Assembly: GCA_025463515.1 (NCBI GenBank)
Contig: JAODAQ010000012.1
Location: 1-50,807, forward strand
DNA from: Rhodoglobus sp.
GTDB taxonomy: Bacteria > Actinomycetota > Actinomycetes > Actinomycetales > Microbacteriaceae
Length of the DNA: 50,807 nt
Reading direction: 5' to 3'
The position numbers and the translations under genes are program-made. The notes under the pieces are model-generated. The model was not told the origin of the DNA, did no database searches, and saw only the letters and a program-made list of their open reading frames with translations. Shown here piece after piece: positions 18,908 to 25,964 of this stretch. Position 1 is the first letter of the stretch; every line of letters begins with the position of its first letter.

Positions 18908-18913
18908 GCTTCC

Positions 18914-18919
18914 AGTATA
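18914..18919 (-). promoter_or_regulatory. -10 box TATACT, leaderless start of tetR
   Basis: Minus strand TATACT, six bases, ATG at 18907. Confidence 0.65.
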
Positions 18920-18937
18920 TTGCACACAACTGTGCAA
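18920..18937. promoter_or_regulatory. TetR operator candidate TTGCACA-CAAC-TGTGCAA
   Basis: Perfect 7-bp inverted repeat with a 4-bp spacer. It directly abuts the tetR -10 box and lies 15 bp upstream of the purA -10 box, so a bound regulator would block tetR and could touch purA. Confidence 0.65.
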
Positions 18938-18951
18938 GTTACAACCTCCTC

Positions 18952-18957
18952 TATAAT
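18952..18957 (+). promoter_or_regulatory. -10 box TATAAT of purA
   Basis: Consensus TATAAT 38 bp before the purA start. Unlike most genes here, purA has a leader with a Shine-Dalgarno sequence (GAAGGGA) seven bases before the ATG. Confidence 0.65.
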
Positions 18958-18995
18958 GAATTGCAAGACCCCCACCACTTCGAAGGGATCCCACC

Positions 18996-20285
18996 ATGCC
19001 CGCAATCGTGATCATCGGCGCCCAGTGGGGCGATGAGGGCAAAGGCAAGGCCACCGACCTGCTGAGCGGTCGCATCGACTACGTGGTCAAGTTCAACGGC
19101 GGCAACAACGCCGGCCACACCGTCGTCGTCGGCGACCAGAAGTACGCGCTGCACCTGCTGCCCTCGGGCATCCTCACGCCAGGGGTCATCCCCGTGATCG
19201 GCAACGGCGTCGTCGTCGACATCGAGGTGCTCTTCGACGAGCTCACGGCGCTCGCGAGCCGCGGCGTGGACGTCTCGCGACTGCTCGTCAGCGCGAACGC
19301 GCACGTCATCACCCAGTACCACCGCACCCTCGACAAGGTGACCGAGCGGTTCCTCGGCAAGCGCCAGATCGGCACGACCGGGCGGGGGATCGGCCCGGCC
19401 TACGCGGACAAGATCAACCGCGTCGGCATCCGGGTGCAGGACCTGTTCGACGAGAACATCCTCCGCCAGAAGGTCGAGGGCGCGCTTCATCAGAAGAACC
19501 ACCTGCTGGTGAAGATCTACAACCGCCGGGCGATCGCCGTGGACGAGGTCGTGGAGGACCTGCTGTCGTACGCGGAGCGCCTTCGGCCCATGGTCGCCGA
19601 CACCGGGCTGCTGCTCAACCAGGCGCTCGACGCCGGCAAGACGATCGTGTTCGAGGGCGGCCAGGCGACCATGCTCGACGTCGACCACGGCACCTACCCG
19701 TTCGTCACCTCGTCGAACTCGACGAGCGGCGGGGCGGCGACCGGCTCCGGCGTGGCGCCCGCGCGGCTCACCCGCGTCATCGGCATCGTCAAGGCGTACA
19801 CGACCCGCGTGGGCTCCGGCCCGTTCCCGACCGAGCTCGAGGACGAGTCGGGCGAGTGGCTGCGCGCCAAGGGCTTCGAGTTCGGCACGACGACCGGCCG
19901 CCCCCGCCGCACCGGCTGGTACGACGCCCCGATCGCGCGCTACTCGGCCCGCATCAACGGCGTCACCGACTACGTCATGACCAAGCTCGACGTGCTCACC
20001 GGGCTGTCGACGATCCCGGTGTGCGTGGCGTACGAGGTCGACGGCGTGCGCGTCGACGAGGTGCCCGTCTCGCAGTCCGACTTCCACCACGCGGTGCCGA
20101 TCTACGAGGAGTTCCCGGGCTGGTCGGAGGACATCACGGGCGCCCGCACATTCGAAGACCTTCCCAAGAACGCCCAGGACTACGTGCTCGCGATCGAGGC
20201 CATGAGCGGCTCGCGCATCTCCGCGATCGGCGTCGGGCCCGACCGCGAGGCGATCATCGTGAGGCACGACCTGATCGACGGCTAG
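18996..20285 (+). CDS. purA: adenylosuccinate synthetase
   Basis: Joins IMP and aspartate with GTP to make adenylosuccinate, the first step from IMP to AMP. 429 residues, the usual length. The GTP/IMP loop [16 protein letters not shown] is at residues 6-21, followed by [48 protein letters not shown] and TGRPRRTGW. Start supported by GAAGGGA upstream and by the conserved [18 protein letters not shown]. Transcribed divergently from tetR. Confidence 0.97.
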   Translation: MPAIVIIGAQWGDEGKGKATDLLSGRIDYVVKFNGGNNAGHTVVVGDQKYALHLLPSGILTPGVIPVIGNGVVVDIEVLFDELTALASRGVDVSRLLVSANAHVITQYHRTLDKVTERFLGKRQIGTTGRGIGPAYADKINRVGIRVQDLFDENILRQKVEGALHQKNHLLVKIYNRRAIAVDEVVEDLLSYAERLRPMVADTGLLLNQALDAGKTIVFEGGQATMLDVDHGTYPFVTSSNSTSGGAATGSGVAPARLTRVIGIVKAYTTRVGSGPFPTELEDESGEWLRAKGFEFGTTTGRPRRTGWYDAPIARYSARINGVTDYVMTKLDVLTGLSTIPVCVAYEVDGVRVDEVPVSQSDFHHAVPIYEEFPGWSEDITGARTFEDLPKNAQDYVLAIEAMSGSRISAIGVGPDREAIIVRHDLIDG

Positions 20286-20294
20286 CTCCCGGTG

Positions 20295-20411
20295 GGTTGA
20301 GCAGGCCGCCCGCGGCCGTATCGTGGGTTGAGTAGGCCGCCCGCGGCCGTATCGAAACCCGGAAGCCGCACTACCGGTTTCGATACGCGCGCCAGAGCGC
20401 ACTACTCAACC
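20295..20411 (+). repeat. GGTTGAGTAG palindromic repeat, copy 3 with duplicated arm
   Basis: The full element is 20326-20411: GGTTGAGTAG, GTATCGAAACC (20349-20359), GGTTTCGATAC (20376-20386) and CTACTCAACC. It is inverted relative to copies 1 and 2, as its GGCCGCCCGCGGCC arm is on the left. A partial extra left arm lies at 20295-20323. It directly follows purA and ends three bases before the first EPS control motif. Confidence 0.85.
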
Positions 20412-20413
20412 CG

Positions 20414-20433
20414 CTTAACCCTTCGCTTAACCC
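20414..20433 (+). promoter_or_regulatory. tandem CTTAACCC boxes, EPS unit 1
   Basis: CTTAACCC at 20414-20421 and 20426-20433, start to start 12 bp. The same pair with the same 12-bp step occurs before EPS units 2 (28621) and 3 (34552). Likely binding sites of a shared regulator. Confidence 0.7.
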
Positions 20434-20502
20434 CTGCCGGACGGCAGCGTTTACTCCCCATTCGCGCCCCCCCGAGCGGGGGTCCCCCCTTGTGGGGACC
20501 TC

Positions 20503-20541
20503 TAGCGTGATCACTGCCGAACCCGCCGGCAGCGCTTACCC
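20503..20541 (+). promoter_or_regulatory. EPS unit 1 promoter and 5'-terminal hairpin
   Basis: -10 box TAGCGT (20503-20508) followed by GATCAC. A hairpin CTGCCG-AACCCGC-CGGCAG (20514-20532) begins at the predicted transcript start, then GCTTACCC (20534-20541). Units 2 and 3 repeat this order. Confidence 0.6.
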
Positions 20542-20553
20542 CCTTTTGAGCTA

Positions 20554-20615
20554 CCGGTCGGCATACCCGAAAATCCCGACGACCCGACCGGCAGTCTTCC
20601 CGAGTGCCGGTCGGG
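20554..20615 (+). promoter_or_regulatory. three-arm mutually exclusive stems in EPS unit 1 leader
   Basis: Arm A CCGGTCGG (20554-20561), arm B CCCGACCGGCA (20583-20593), arm C TGCCGGTCGGG (20605-20615). B can pair with A or, over 11 perfect base pairs, with C. The B-C hairpin ends just before the GAGGA ribosome site, so this could be an attenuator or translation switch. Confidence 0.5.
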
Positions 20616-20634
20616 ACGAGGAATGTGACCCGAC

Positions 20635-22131
20635 ATGACTCACACAGTCGACCGCGAATATCCGTGGCAACTGGCAGGTTCCCCCGGCCTGCAGCTCCAC
20701 CGCGCGCGCTCCCGCCCGACGGAGTGGGCCACAACCTTCCTGCGACTCGTCACGGTCACCGACATTGTCGTGATCATCGTCGCGACCGCGAGCACCCACC
20801 TGCTGTGGTTCGGCTTCCAGCACGTCCTCGTGGCCGCGCCCGTCGAACTCGGCATCGACTACCTGTTCTTCTCGGGCGGCCTGGTCATCGTGTGGATGAT
20901 CGCGCTCAGCGCCTCCGGATCCAGAGACACGCGCATCCTCGGCACCGACTCGACCGAGTACCGCCGCGTCATCAACTCGACCGCGCTCCTGTTCGGCGCG
21001 ATCGGAGTGTTCGCGGCCATGACCCAGACCGACCTGGCCCGCGGCTACCTCGTCACGGCCTTCCCGCTCGGGCTGCTCCTGCTGCTCGGCTCGCGCTGGT
21101 CGTGGCGGCGCTGGCTGCACGTGCGCCGTCGTCGGGGCGAGTTCTCGTTCCGGGTCGTCATCATCGGCAACATCGAGCGGGTGCGCGAGCTCGCGGCGTC
21201 CCTCGCGATCCGGCCGGATGCTGGCTACCGCGTGGTCGGCGCGCTGCTGACCGACGGCGGCTCGGGGTCGATCGAGGGGGTGCCCGCGACCCACGTCACC
21301 CGAGAGAGCCTGTTCGCGCGGCTCGCCGAGTCCAGCCAGGACACCGTGATCGTGGTGGGGTCGGACGAGCTCGACGCCGACGCGATCAACGAGCTCAGCT
21401 GGCGGCTCGACGCCGGCCAGCAGCTGGTCGTCGCGCCGCAGCTCGTGGGGGTCGCGGGAAGCCGCATCCATACCCGCCCGGTCGCCGGCCTGCCGCTCAT
21501 CCACGTGGAGACCCCGTCGTACGACGGACCGAAGCGCTTCGCGAAGCGCGCGTTCGACATCGTGGGGTCGGCCCTGCTGCTGCTCGCGCTCGCGCCGCTG
21601 TTCCTCGTGACCGCGCTGCTGATCAAGGCCACCGCTCCCGGCCCGGTGTTCTACCGCCAGGAGCGCATCGGCCTGAGCGGGGAGCCGTTCCACATCCTCA
21701 AGTTCCGCAGCATGGTCATCAACGCCGATGCCCATCTCGCCGCCCTCCTGCAGGCCCAGGGCAACGGCGGGACGCCGCTGTTCAAGGTCAAGGAGGACCC
21801 GCGCATCACCCGCGTGGGCCGCGTGATCCGCCGGTACTCGATCGACGAGCTGCCCCAGCTCTTCAACGTGCTGCTCGGCGACATGAGCCTCGTCGGCCCC
21901 CGCCCCCAGGTCGACGGCGAGGTGCGGCTGTACGACTCCAAGGCGAGCCGCCGCCTCGCGGTGAAGCCCGGCATGAGCGGGCTCTGGCAGGTGAGCGGGA
22001 GGTCGAACCTCTCGTGGGAGGACAGCATCCGGCTCGACCTGTACTACGTCGAGAACTGGTCGGTCACGAGCGATCTCATCATCCTCATGCGCACCGCCAA
22101 GGCGGTATTCGCCCACGACGGGGCCTATTGA
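20635..22131 (+). CDS. priming polyprenyl glycosylphosphotransferase
   Basis: Transfers the first sugar-1-phosphate to undecaprenyl phosphate to begin repeat-unit assembly at the inner membrane. 498 residues: N-terminal membrane helices (within about 35-145), a nucleotide-binding-like middle part (VVIIGNIERVRELA), and the C-terminal bacterial sugar transferase domain (about 300-498). That domain has KRAFDIVGSALLLLALAP, VFYRQERIG, FHILKFRSM, DELPQLFNVLLGDMSLVGPRP and KPGMSGLWQVSGRS. This is the WbaP/WcaJ/CpsE plan. First gene of EPS unit 1, behind a structured leader; ATG supported by GAGGA and by the ACCCGACATG context shared with unit 2. Confidence 0.92.
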   Translation: MTHTVDREYPWQLAGSPGLQLHRARSRPTEWATTFLRLVTVTDIVVIIVATASTHLLWFGFQHVLVAAPVELGIDYLFFSGGLVIVWMIALSASGSRDTRILGTDSTEYRRVINSTALLFGAIGVFAAMTQTDLARGYLVTAFPLGLLLLLGSRWSWRRWLHVRRRRGEFSFRVVIIGNIERVRELAASLAIRPDAGYRVVGALLTDGGSGSIEGVPATHVTRESLFARLAESSQDTVIVVGSDELDADAINELSWRLDAGQQLVVAPQLVGVAGSRIHTRPVAGLPLIHVETPSYDGPKRFAKRAFDIVGSALLLLALAPLFLVTALLIKATAPGPVFYRQERIGLSGEPFHILKFRSMVINADAHLAALLQAQGNGGTPLFKVKEDPRITRVGRVIRRYSIDELPQLFNVLLGDMSLVGPRPQVDGEVRLYDSKASRRLAVKPGMSGLWQVSGRSNLSWEDSIRLDLYYVENWSVTSDLIILMRTAKAVFAHDGAY

Positions 22132-22132
22132 C

Positions 22133-24286
22133 GTGACTGCCGTCGACTCGCTCGTGACCCTCGCCCCGACCACGTCGGGGCGAGTCGTCGTGCTGCACGT
22201 CGTCGAGAGCTGGGGCGCCGGGGTGCGCGCCGCGGTCATCCGCTACGCGACCGCAACGCCCGAGTACGAGCACCATGTGCTTCGCGGCACCGGCCGTAGC
22301 GAGTTCGCCTCCGATGGCGAGCACGTCTTCGCGAGCGTGCTCGACCTGCCCTCCGGCGCGGCGGCCGCCCGCGCCATCGCGAGGGCCGCGCGCGAACTGC
22401 GCCCGAGCATCGTGCACGCACACTCCTCGTACGCGGGGCTGTTCGTCCGCATGACTCTGCGCAGCACCCCCGCCCAGCGCATCGTCTACAGCCCGCACTG
22501 CTTCGCCTTCGAGCGCCGCGATCTCGCGCGGGCCGTGCGGGCGGCGGTCCGCGGCATCGAGCTCGTTCTTGCCGGCAACACCGACACGATCGCGGCAGTG
22601 TCCCGCGCGGAGCTCGCGGCAGCGTCGCGGCTCGGTGCGCGCGCCGTGTACGTGCCGAATGTGCCGAGCGTCGGAAGTCCGGCGGCGGTGACCTCTACCG
22701 AGGGGGTCGTCGCCGTCGGACGCATCGGTGCGCAGAAGGGCCCCGGATTCTTCCGCGACGTGGTCGAGCTTCTGCGTGCACGGCAGCCCGCGGCGACTGC
22801 GACGTGGGTCGGCGACGGCGACGACACGGATGCCCGCGCAGAACTCGAGCGCAGTGGCATCCGTGTCACGGGCTGGCTGTCCTCCGGCGCCGCCCAGTTC
22901 ACGGTCGCGGGTGCAGCGGCCTACGTTCACACGGCGGAGTGGGAGGGCTTCCCGATCGCCATCCTCGAAGCCGTCGAGCTCGGGGTGCCCGTGGTCGCGC
23001 GCGAGGTGCCGACCCTGGCGGGCGCGATCGCGACACCCGGACTCAAGACTGCCGCGCAGGTCGCTGCCGCGGTCGAAGAGCTGCTCGCGGGCGGACCCGT
23101 GGCCCGCGAGCGGAACCTCTCAGCGTGGCGCGAGCTGCTGGCCGAGAACTCCGCGGACGGCCAGGCCTCCGCGCTGCGCTCGCTGTACGGCCGGCGACTG
23201 ACGGTCAACGGCAAGTGGCTCGGCTCGAGGCAGAGCGGCATGCAGCGCTACGCGGGCGAGGTGGCCCGGCGCATCCTGACGCTCTCGCCCGAGGCGCGGG
23301 TCATCGCACCGGCCAACGCGGTGCTGCCGGACTGGCTGCCGGAGTCGCGCGTGACCCGCTCGCGCCTGAGCGGCGTGCCCTTCGAGCAGCTCGAGCTGCC
23401 GTGGCGCGCCCGCGGAACCACGCTGCTGAACCTCGCGGGCGCCGCGCCGCTCGTGAAGCGCGAGCAGCTCGTGGTGATGCACGACGCAACCCCGGCGCGG
23501 TTCCCGAAGACCTTCTCCCGCCGCTTCGTCGCGTGGTACTCGGTGATGAACCGGGTGCTCGCGCGCCGCGCCCGGCACCTCGCGACCGTGTCGGAGTTCA
23601 GCCGCCGCGAACTGGCCGAAGTGCTCGGCGTCGACCGGTTCACGGTCGCGCCGAACGGGCACGAGCACCTGCTGGCCGCGGCGCCGGCGGTCGCCGTCCC
23701 CGCCGCGGCCGCCGCCATCCAGTCGGGAGTTTCGGCCGCCTCGGCCGGCGCGAGCGGCCGCAACTCCCGACTCGATGAGGCGGGCCGCGGCGGGTACGTG
23801 CTCTGCGTGGGCAACCTCACGCCCAACAAGAACCTCGTGCCGGTCGTGACTGCGCTCGCGGCAGCGGGCATCCGTGTCGTCGTGGTCGGCGCCGGCGGTG
23901 CGTCGAACGTGTACGCGCAGCAGGCCGGGCTCGACATCGCGGGCGTGGAGCTCGCCGGCCGAGTGACCGACGACGAGCTCGCGGAACTGCTGCGAGGTGC
24001 GACGGCGCTCGTGTTCCCCTCGCTGTACGAGGGCTTCGGGCTCCCGATAGTGGAGGCGCAGGCGCTCGGCTGTCCGGTGATCGCGTCGGATCGCGCATCC
24101 ATCCCCGAGGTGGCGGGCGATGGCGCGCTGTACTTCGACGCACTCGACCCGTCGCAGGCGGTCGCACTCGTGCAGTCGCTCGACGCCGGCACCCGCGAGG
24201 CCCTGAAGCAGCGCGGGTACGCCAACGTCGCGCGGTTCACGTGGGACGCTACTGCCATGGCTCTGCTGGCGGTGGTCTCACGATGA
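22133..24286 (+). CDS. fused double GT4 glycosyltransferase
   Basis: 717 residues made of two GT-B glycosyltransferases. Module 1 (about 15-355) shows VVVLHVVESWGAG, IVHAHSSYAGLF, VVAVGRIGAQKGPGFF and the C-terminal YVHTAEWEGFPIAILEAVELG. Module 2 (about 360-715) starts TVNGKWLGSRQSGMQRYAGE and ends with GYVLCVGNLTPNKNL and VFPSLYEGFGLPIVEAQALG. Each carries the EGFxxPxxEA nucleotide-sugar signature, so both may be active and add successive sugars. A palindromic element is embedded in the coding sequence at 23721-23772, encoding a Ser/Ala/Gly linker between the two lobes of module 2. GTG start one base after the previous stop. Confidence 0.9.
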   Translation: MTAVDSLVTLAPTTSGRVVVLHVVESWGAGVRAAVIRYATATPEYEHHVLRGTGRSEFASDGEHVFASVLDLPSGAAAARAIARAARELRPSIVHAHSSYAGLFVRMTLRSTPAQRIVYSPHCFAFERRDLARAVRAAVRGIELVLAGNTDTIAAVSRAELAAASRLGARAVYVPNVPSVGSPAAVTSTEGVVAVGRIGAQKGPGFFRDVVELLRARQPAATATWVGDGDDTDARAELERSGIRVTGWLSSGAAQFTVAGAAAYVHTAEWEGFPIAILEAVELGVPVVAREVPTLAGAIATPGLKTAAQVAAAVEELLAGGPVARERNLSAWRELLAENSADGQASALRSLYGRRLTVNGKWLGSRQSGMQRYAGEVARRILTLSPEARVIAPANAVLPDWLPESRVTRSRLSGVPFEQLELPWRARGTTLLNLAGAAPLVKREQLVVMHDATPARFPKTFSRRFVAWYSVMNRVLARRARHLATVSEFSRRELAEVLGVDRFTVAPNGHEHLLAAAPAVAVPAAAAAIQSGVSAASAGASGRNSRLDEAGRGGYVLCVGNLTPNKNLVPVVTALAAAGIRVVVVGAGGASNVYAQQAGLDIAGVELAGRVTDDELAELLRGATALVFPSLYEGFGLPIVEAQALGCPVIASDRASIPEVAGDGALYFDALDPSQAVALVQSLDAGTREALKQRGYANVARFTWDATAMALLAVVSR
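23721..23772 (+). repeat. palindromic element inside a glycosyltransferase gene
   Basis: Arms 23721-23739 and 23754-23772 pair over 19 bp with one mismatch (AGTCGGGAGTT...AACTCCCGACT plus CGGCCGC/GCGGCCG), loop 14 nt. The frame stays open through it (about residues 530-547). Confidence 0.85.
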
Positions 24287-25524
24287 GGATCGCCCAGTTC
24301 GTCGGCTCCCTGCTCGAGCCGCTCGGCGGTGCCGAGCAGTACTGCCTCGAGCTCGCGCGCTGGCAGCGCGACCAGGGGCACGACGTCACGATCGTCACCG
24401 GGTGGGTCTCCCCCGGAATTGAGAAGTCCCTTGCGGCCGAGGGCCTGACGGTGCGCCTCGTGCGCAGCCGGCGGCCGTACCCGCCCGACCGCAAGGGATC
24501 CACACCCGCCGCCGTGCTCTTCCACGGCCTCGACCTGCTCGGAGCCGTCCGGCTCGCCGCCCCCGTGCGCCGCCTGCTCGCCGAGCCGTGGGACGTCGTG
24601 CACGTCCACCGCTTCGCGGGGTTCGGCGCCGCCGTGCTGCGGTCCGGCAGCCCCACGGTCATGACCGTGCACGACTACGGCCTCGTCGACACCACCACGA
24701 CGCTGCTGCGCCACGGCCGCGAGGTCGAGACGCCGCCGCTCGTGCAGCGGCTGCGTACTCGCATCACGAATCGTGCGGTGCGGTCCGCCCGCCTGATCTT
24801 CCCCACCGCTCGCCTTCGGGACAAGCACGTGCAGTGGGGGCTCGTGCTGCCGCCGGTCACGGACGTCATCCCGCACGGCTGGCGCGGCGCGTCAGCGGCG
24901 GTCGAGCATGTCGAGGCCCCGCCCGTGTTCCTGTTCCTCGGCAAGCTGATCGCGACGAAGGGCGTCGAGCTGCTCCTCGAAGCCTGGGGAGCGGGCCCCG
25001 ACGGGCTCGACCAGCGGGGTGGGGCCGAGCTCTGGGTCGCCGGCGCCGGGCCGCTCGAGCAGCTGGTGCAGTCCGCGCCGAACGTGCGCGCGCTCGGGTG
25101 GCTCGACGACGCCGGACGCCGCGCGGCGCTCGCCGCGGCATCCGTGCTCGTGCTGCCCTCGACCTGGCCGGAGAACTTCCCGCTCGCCGCCGCCGAGGGG
25201 GTGCTCGCGGGGCTGCCCCTGATCTCGACCACGATCGCCGCCCCGCCCGTGCTCCACGAGAACGTCAACGGACTGCTGGCGGCGCCGGATGCCCCGGCCC
25301 TCCGCCGCGCGATGGAGCAGCTGCTCGACCCCGCCGAGCGCGCCCGACTGGCCGCGGGCTCGCGCGAGATCGCCCTCGAGCTCGACTTCGACACCCACGG
25401 TCGGCGGATCGAGGAGCTGTACGCGGAGGTCTCGGGGATTTCGACAAGCTCAATCGGCGGAGGGCGCTCAATCGGCGGGGGTCGCTCAATCGGCGGAGTT
25501 CAGTCAATCGGCGGGGCCGCATGA
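24283..25524 (+). CDS. GT4-type glycosyltransferase with repeat tail
   Basis: 413 residues. The N-terminal lobe has VGSLLEPLGGAEQYCLELAR (acceptor side) and DVVHVHRFAGFGA. The C-terminal lobe has FLFLGKLIATKGVELLLEAW, LWVAGAGPLEQL and the nucleotide-sugar site VLPSTWPENFPLAAAEG. It is a retaining GT-B enzyme, probably adding a later sugar of the EPS unit. ATG overlaps the previous stop (ATGA); longer frames were rejected. The last about 25 residues are a repeat, SIGGGR-SIGGGR-SIGGVQ-SIGG, encoded by four 18-bp units at 25449-25514, unlikely to belong to the folded enzyme. Confidence 0.9.
   Translation: MRIAQFVGSLLEPLGGAEQYCLELARWQRDQGHDVTIVTGWVSPGIEKSLAAEGLTVRLVRSRRPYPPDRKGSTPAAVLFHGLDLLGAVRLAAPVRRLLAEPWDVVHVHRFAGFGAAVLRSGSPTVMTVHDYGLVDTTTTLLRHGREVETPPLVQRLRTRITNRAVRSARLIFPTARLRDKHVQWGLVLPPVTDVIPHGWRGASAAVEHVEAPPVFLFLGKLIATKGVELLLEAWGAGPDGLDQRGGAELWVAGAGPLEQLVQSAPNVRALGWLDDAGRRAALAAASVLVLPSTWPENFPLAAAEGVLAGLPLISTTIAAPPVLHENVNGLLAAPDAPALRRAMEQLLDPAERARLAAGSREIALELDFDTHGRRIEELYAEVSGISTSSIGGGRSIGGGRSIGGVQSIGGAA
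25449..25514 (+). repeat. 18-bp tandem repeat (4 copies) at gene end
   Basis: (C/G)TCAATCGGCGG at 25449, 25467, 25485 and 25503; period 18 bp, that is six codons. Preceded by TTTCGACAAGCT, resembling a dispersed Microbacteriaceae repeat word. Confidence 0.85.
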
Positions 25525-25964
25525 GCATTCAGGACCGGCTGGTCCGGGCATCCCGCAACCGGGTCTTCGGGCGCCTCGCGTACCTCGCGCTCAAGTCGCT
25601 GGGCGTGGAGTTCCCGCGCTCCGTGCAGTGGGCGGCGCCGCTCGAGCTCGCGCACGGCGCGGTCGGGCTCGTGGTCCACTCCCGCACGGTGATCGGCTCG
25701 GGGGTCACGCTCATGCCGGGCGTCGTGCTCGGGCGCTCGGACTCGTGGATTCCCGAGACGGCGAGTACGGCATCCGGCCGCATCGTCGTGGGGGACCGCG
25801 TGACCGTCGGTGCGGGCGCGAAGGTGCTGTTCAAGTCCGGGCAGGAGCTCGTCATCGCGGCGGGCACCATCGTCGGCGCGAACGCCGTGCTGCTCGAGTC
25901 GACGGGGGCCGACGAGATCTGGGCGGGCAACCCCGCCCGCCGGGTCGGCTCGAGGTCCGCGTGA
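25521..25964 (+). CDS. hexapeptide-repeat acyltransferase
   Basis: 147 residues. The core (about 35-145) is a left-handed beta-helix of hexapeptide units: TVIGSGVTLMPGVVLG, IVVGDRVTVGAGAKVLF, IAAGTIVGANAVLLES, ending DEIWAGNPARRVGS. That last sequence is the classic WAGNPA closing motif of serine O-acetyltransferase and WcaF-like enzymes. In this setting it most likely acetylates a sugar of the EPS precursor. ATGA overlap with the previous gene and GTGA overlap with the next show tight coupling. Confidence 0.85.
   Translation: MSIQDRLVRASRNRVFGRLAYLALKSLGVEFPRSVQWAAPLELAHGAVGLVVHSRTVIGSGVTLMPGVVLGRSDSWIPETASTASGRIVVGDRVTVGAGAKVLFKSGQELVIAAGTIVGANAVLLESTGADEIWAGNPARRVGSRSA

Noticed and set aside
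18951-20402. 483-residue open frame on the minus strand across purA
   Set aside because: Arg/Ala/Asp/Val-rich antisense frame typical of GC-rich DNA; purA on the other strand is certain and the frame has no family-like sequence.
20604-22136. 510-residue plus-strand frame overlapping the priming transferase
   Set aside because: Arg/Pro/Ala-rich wrong-frame translation; the frame starting at 20635 has the complete sugar transferase domain.
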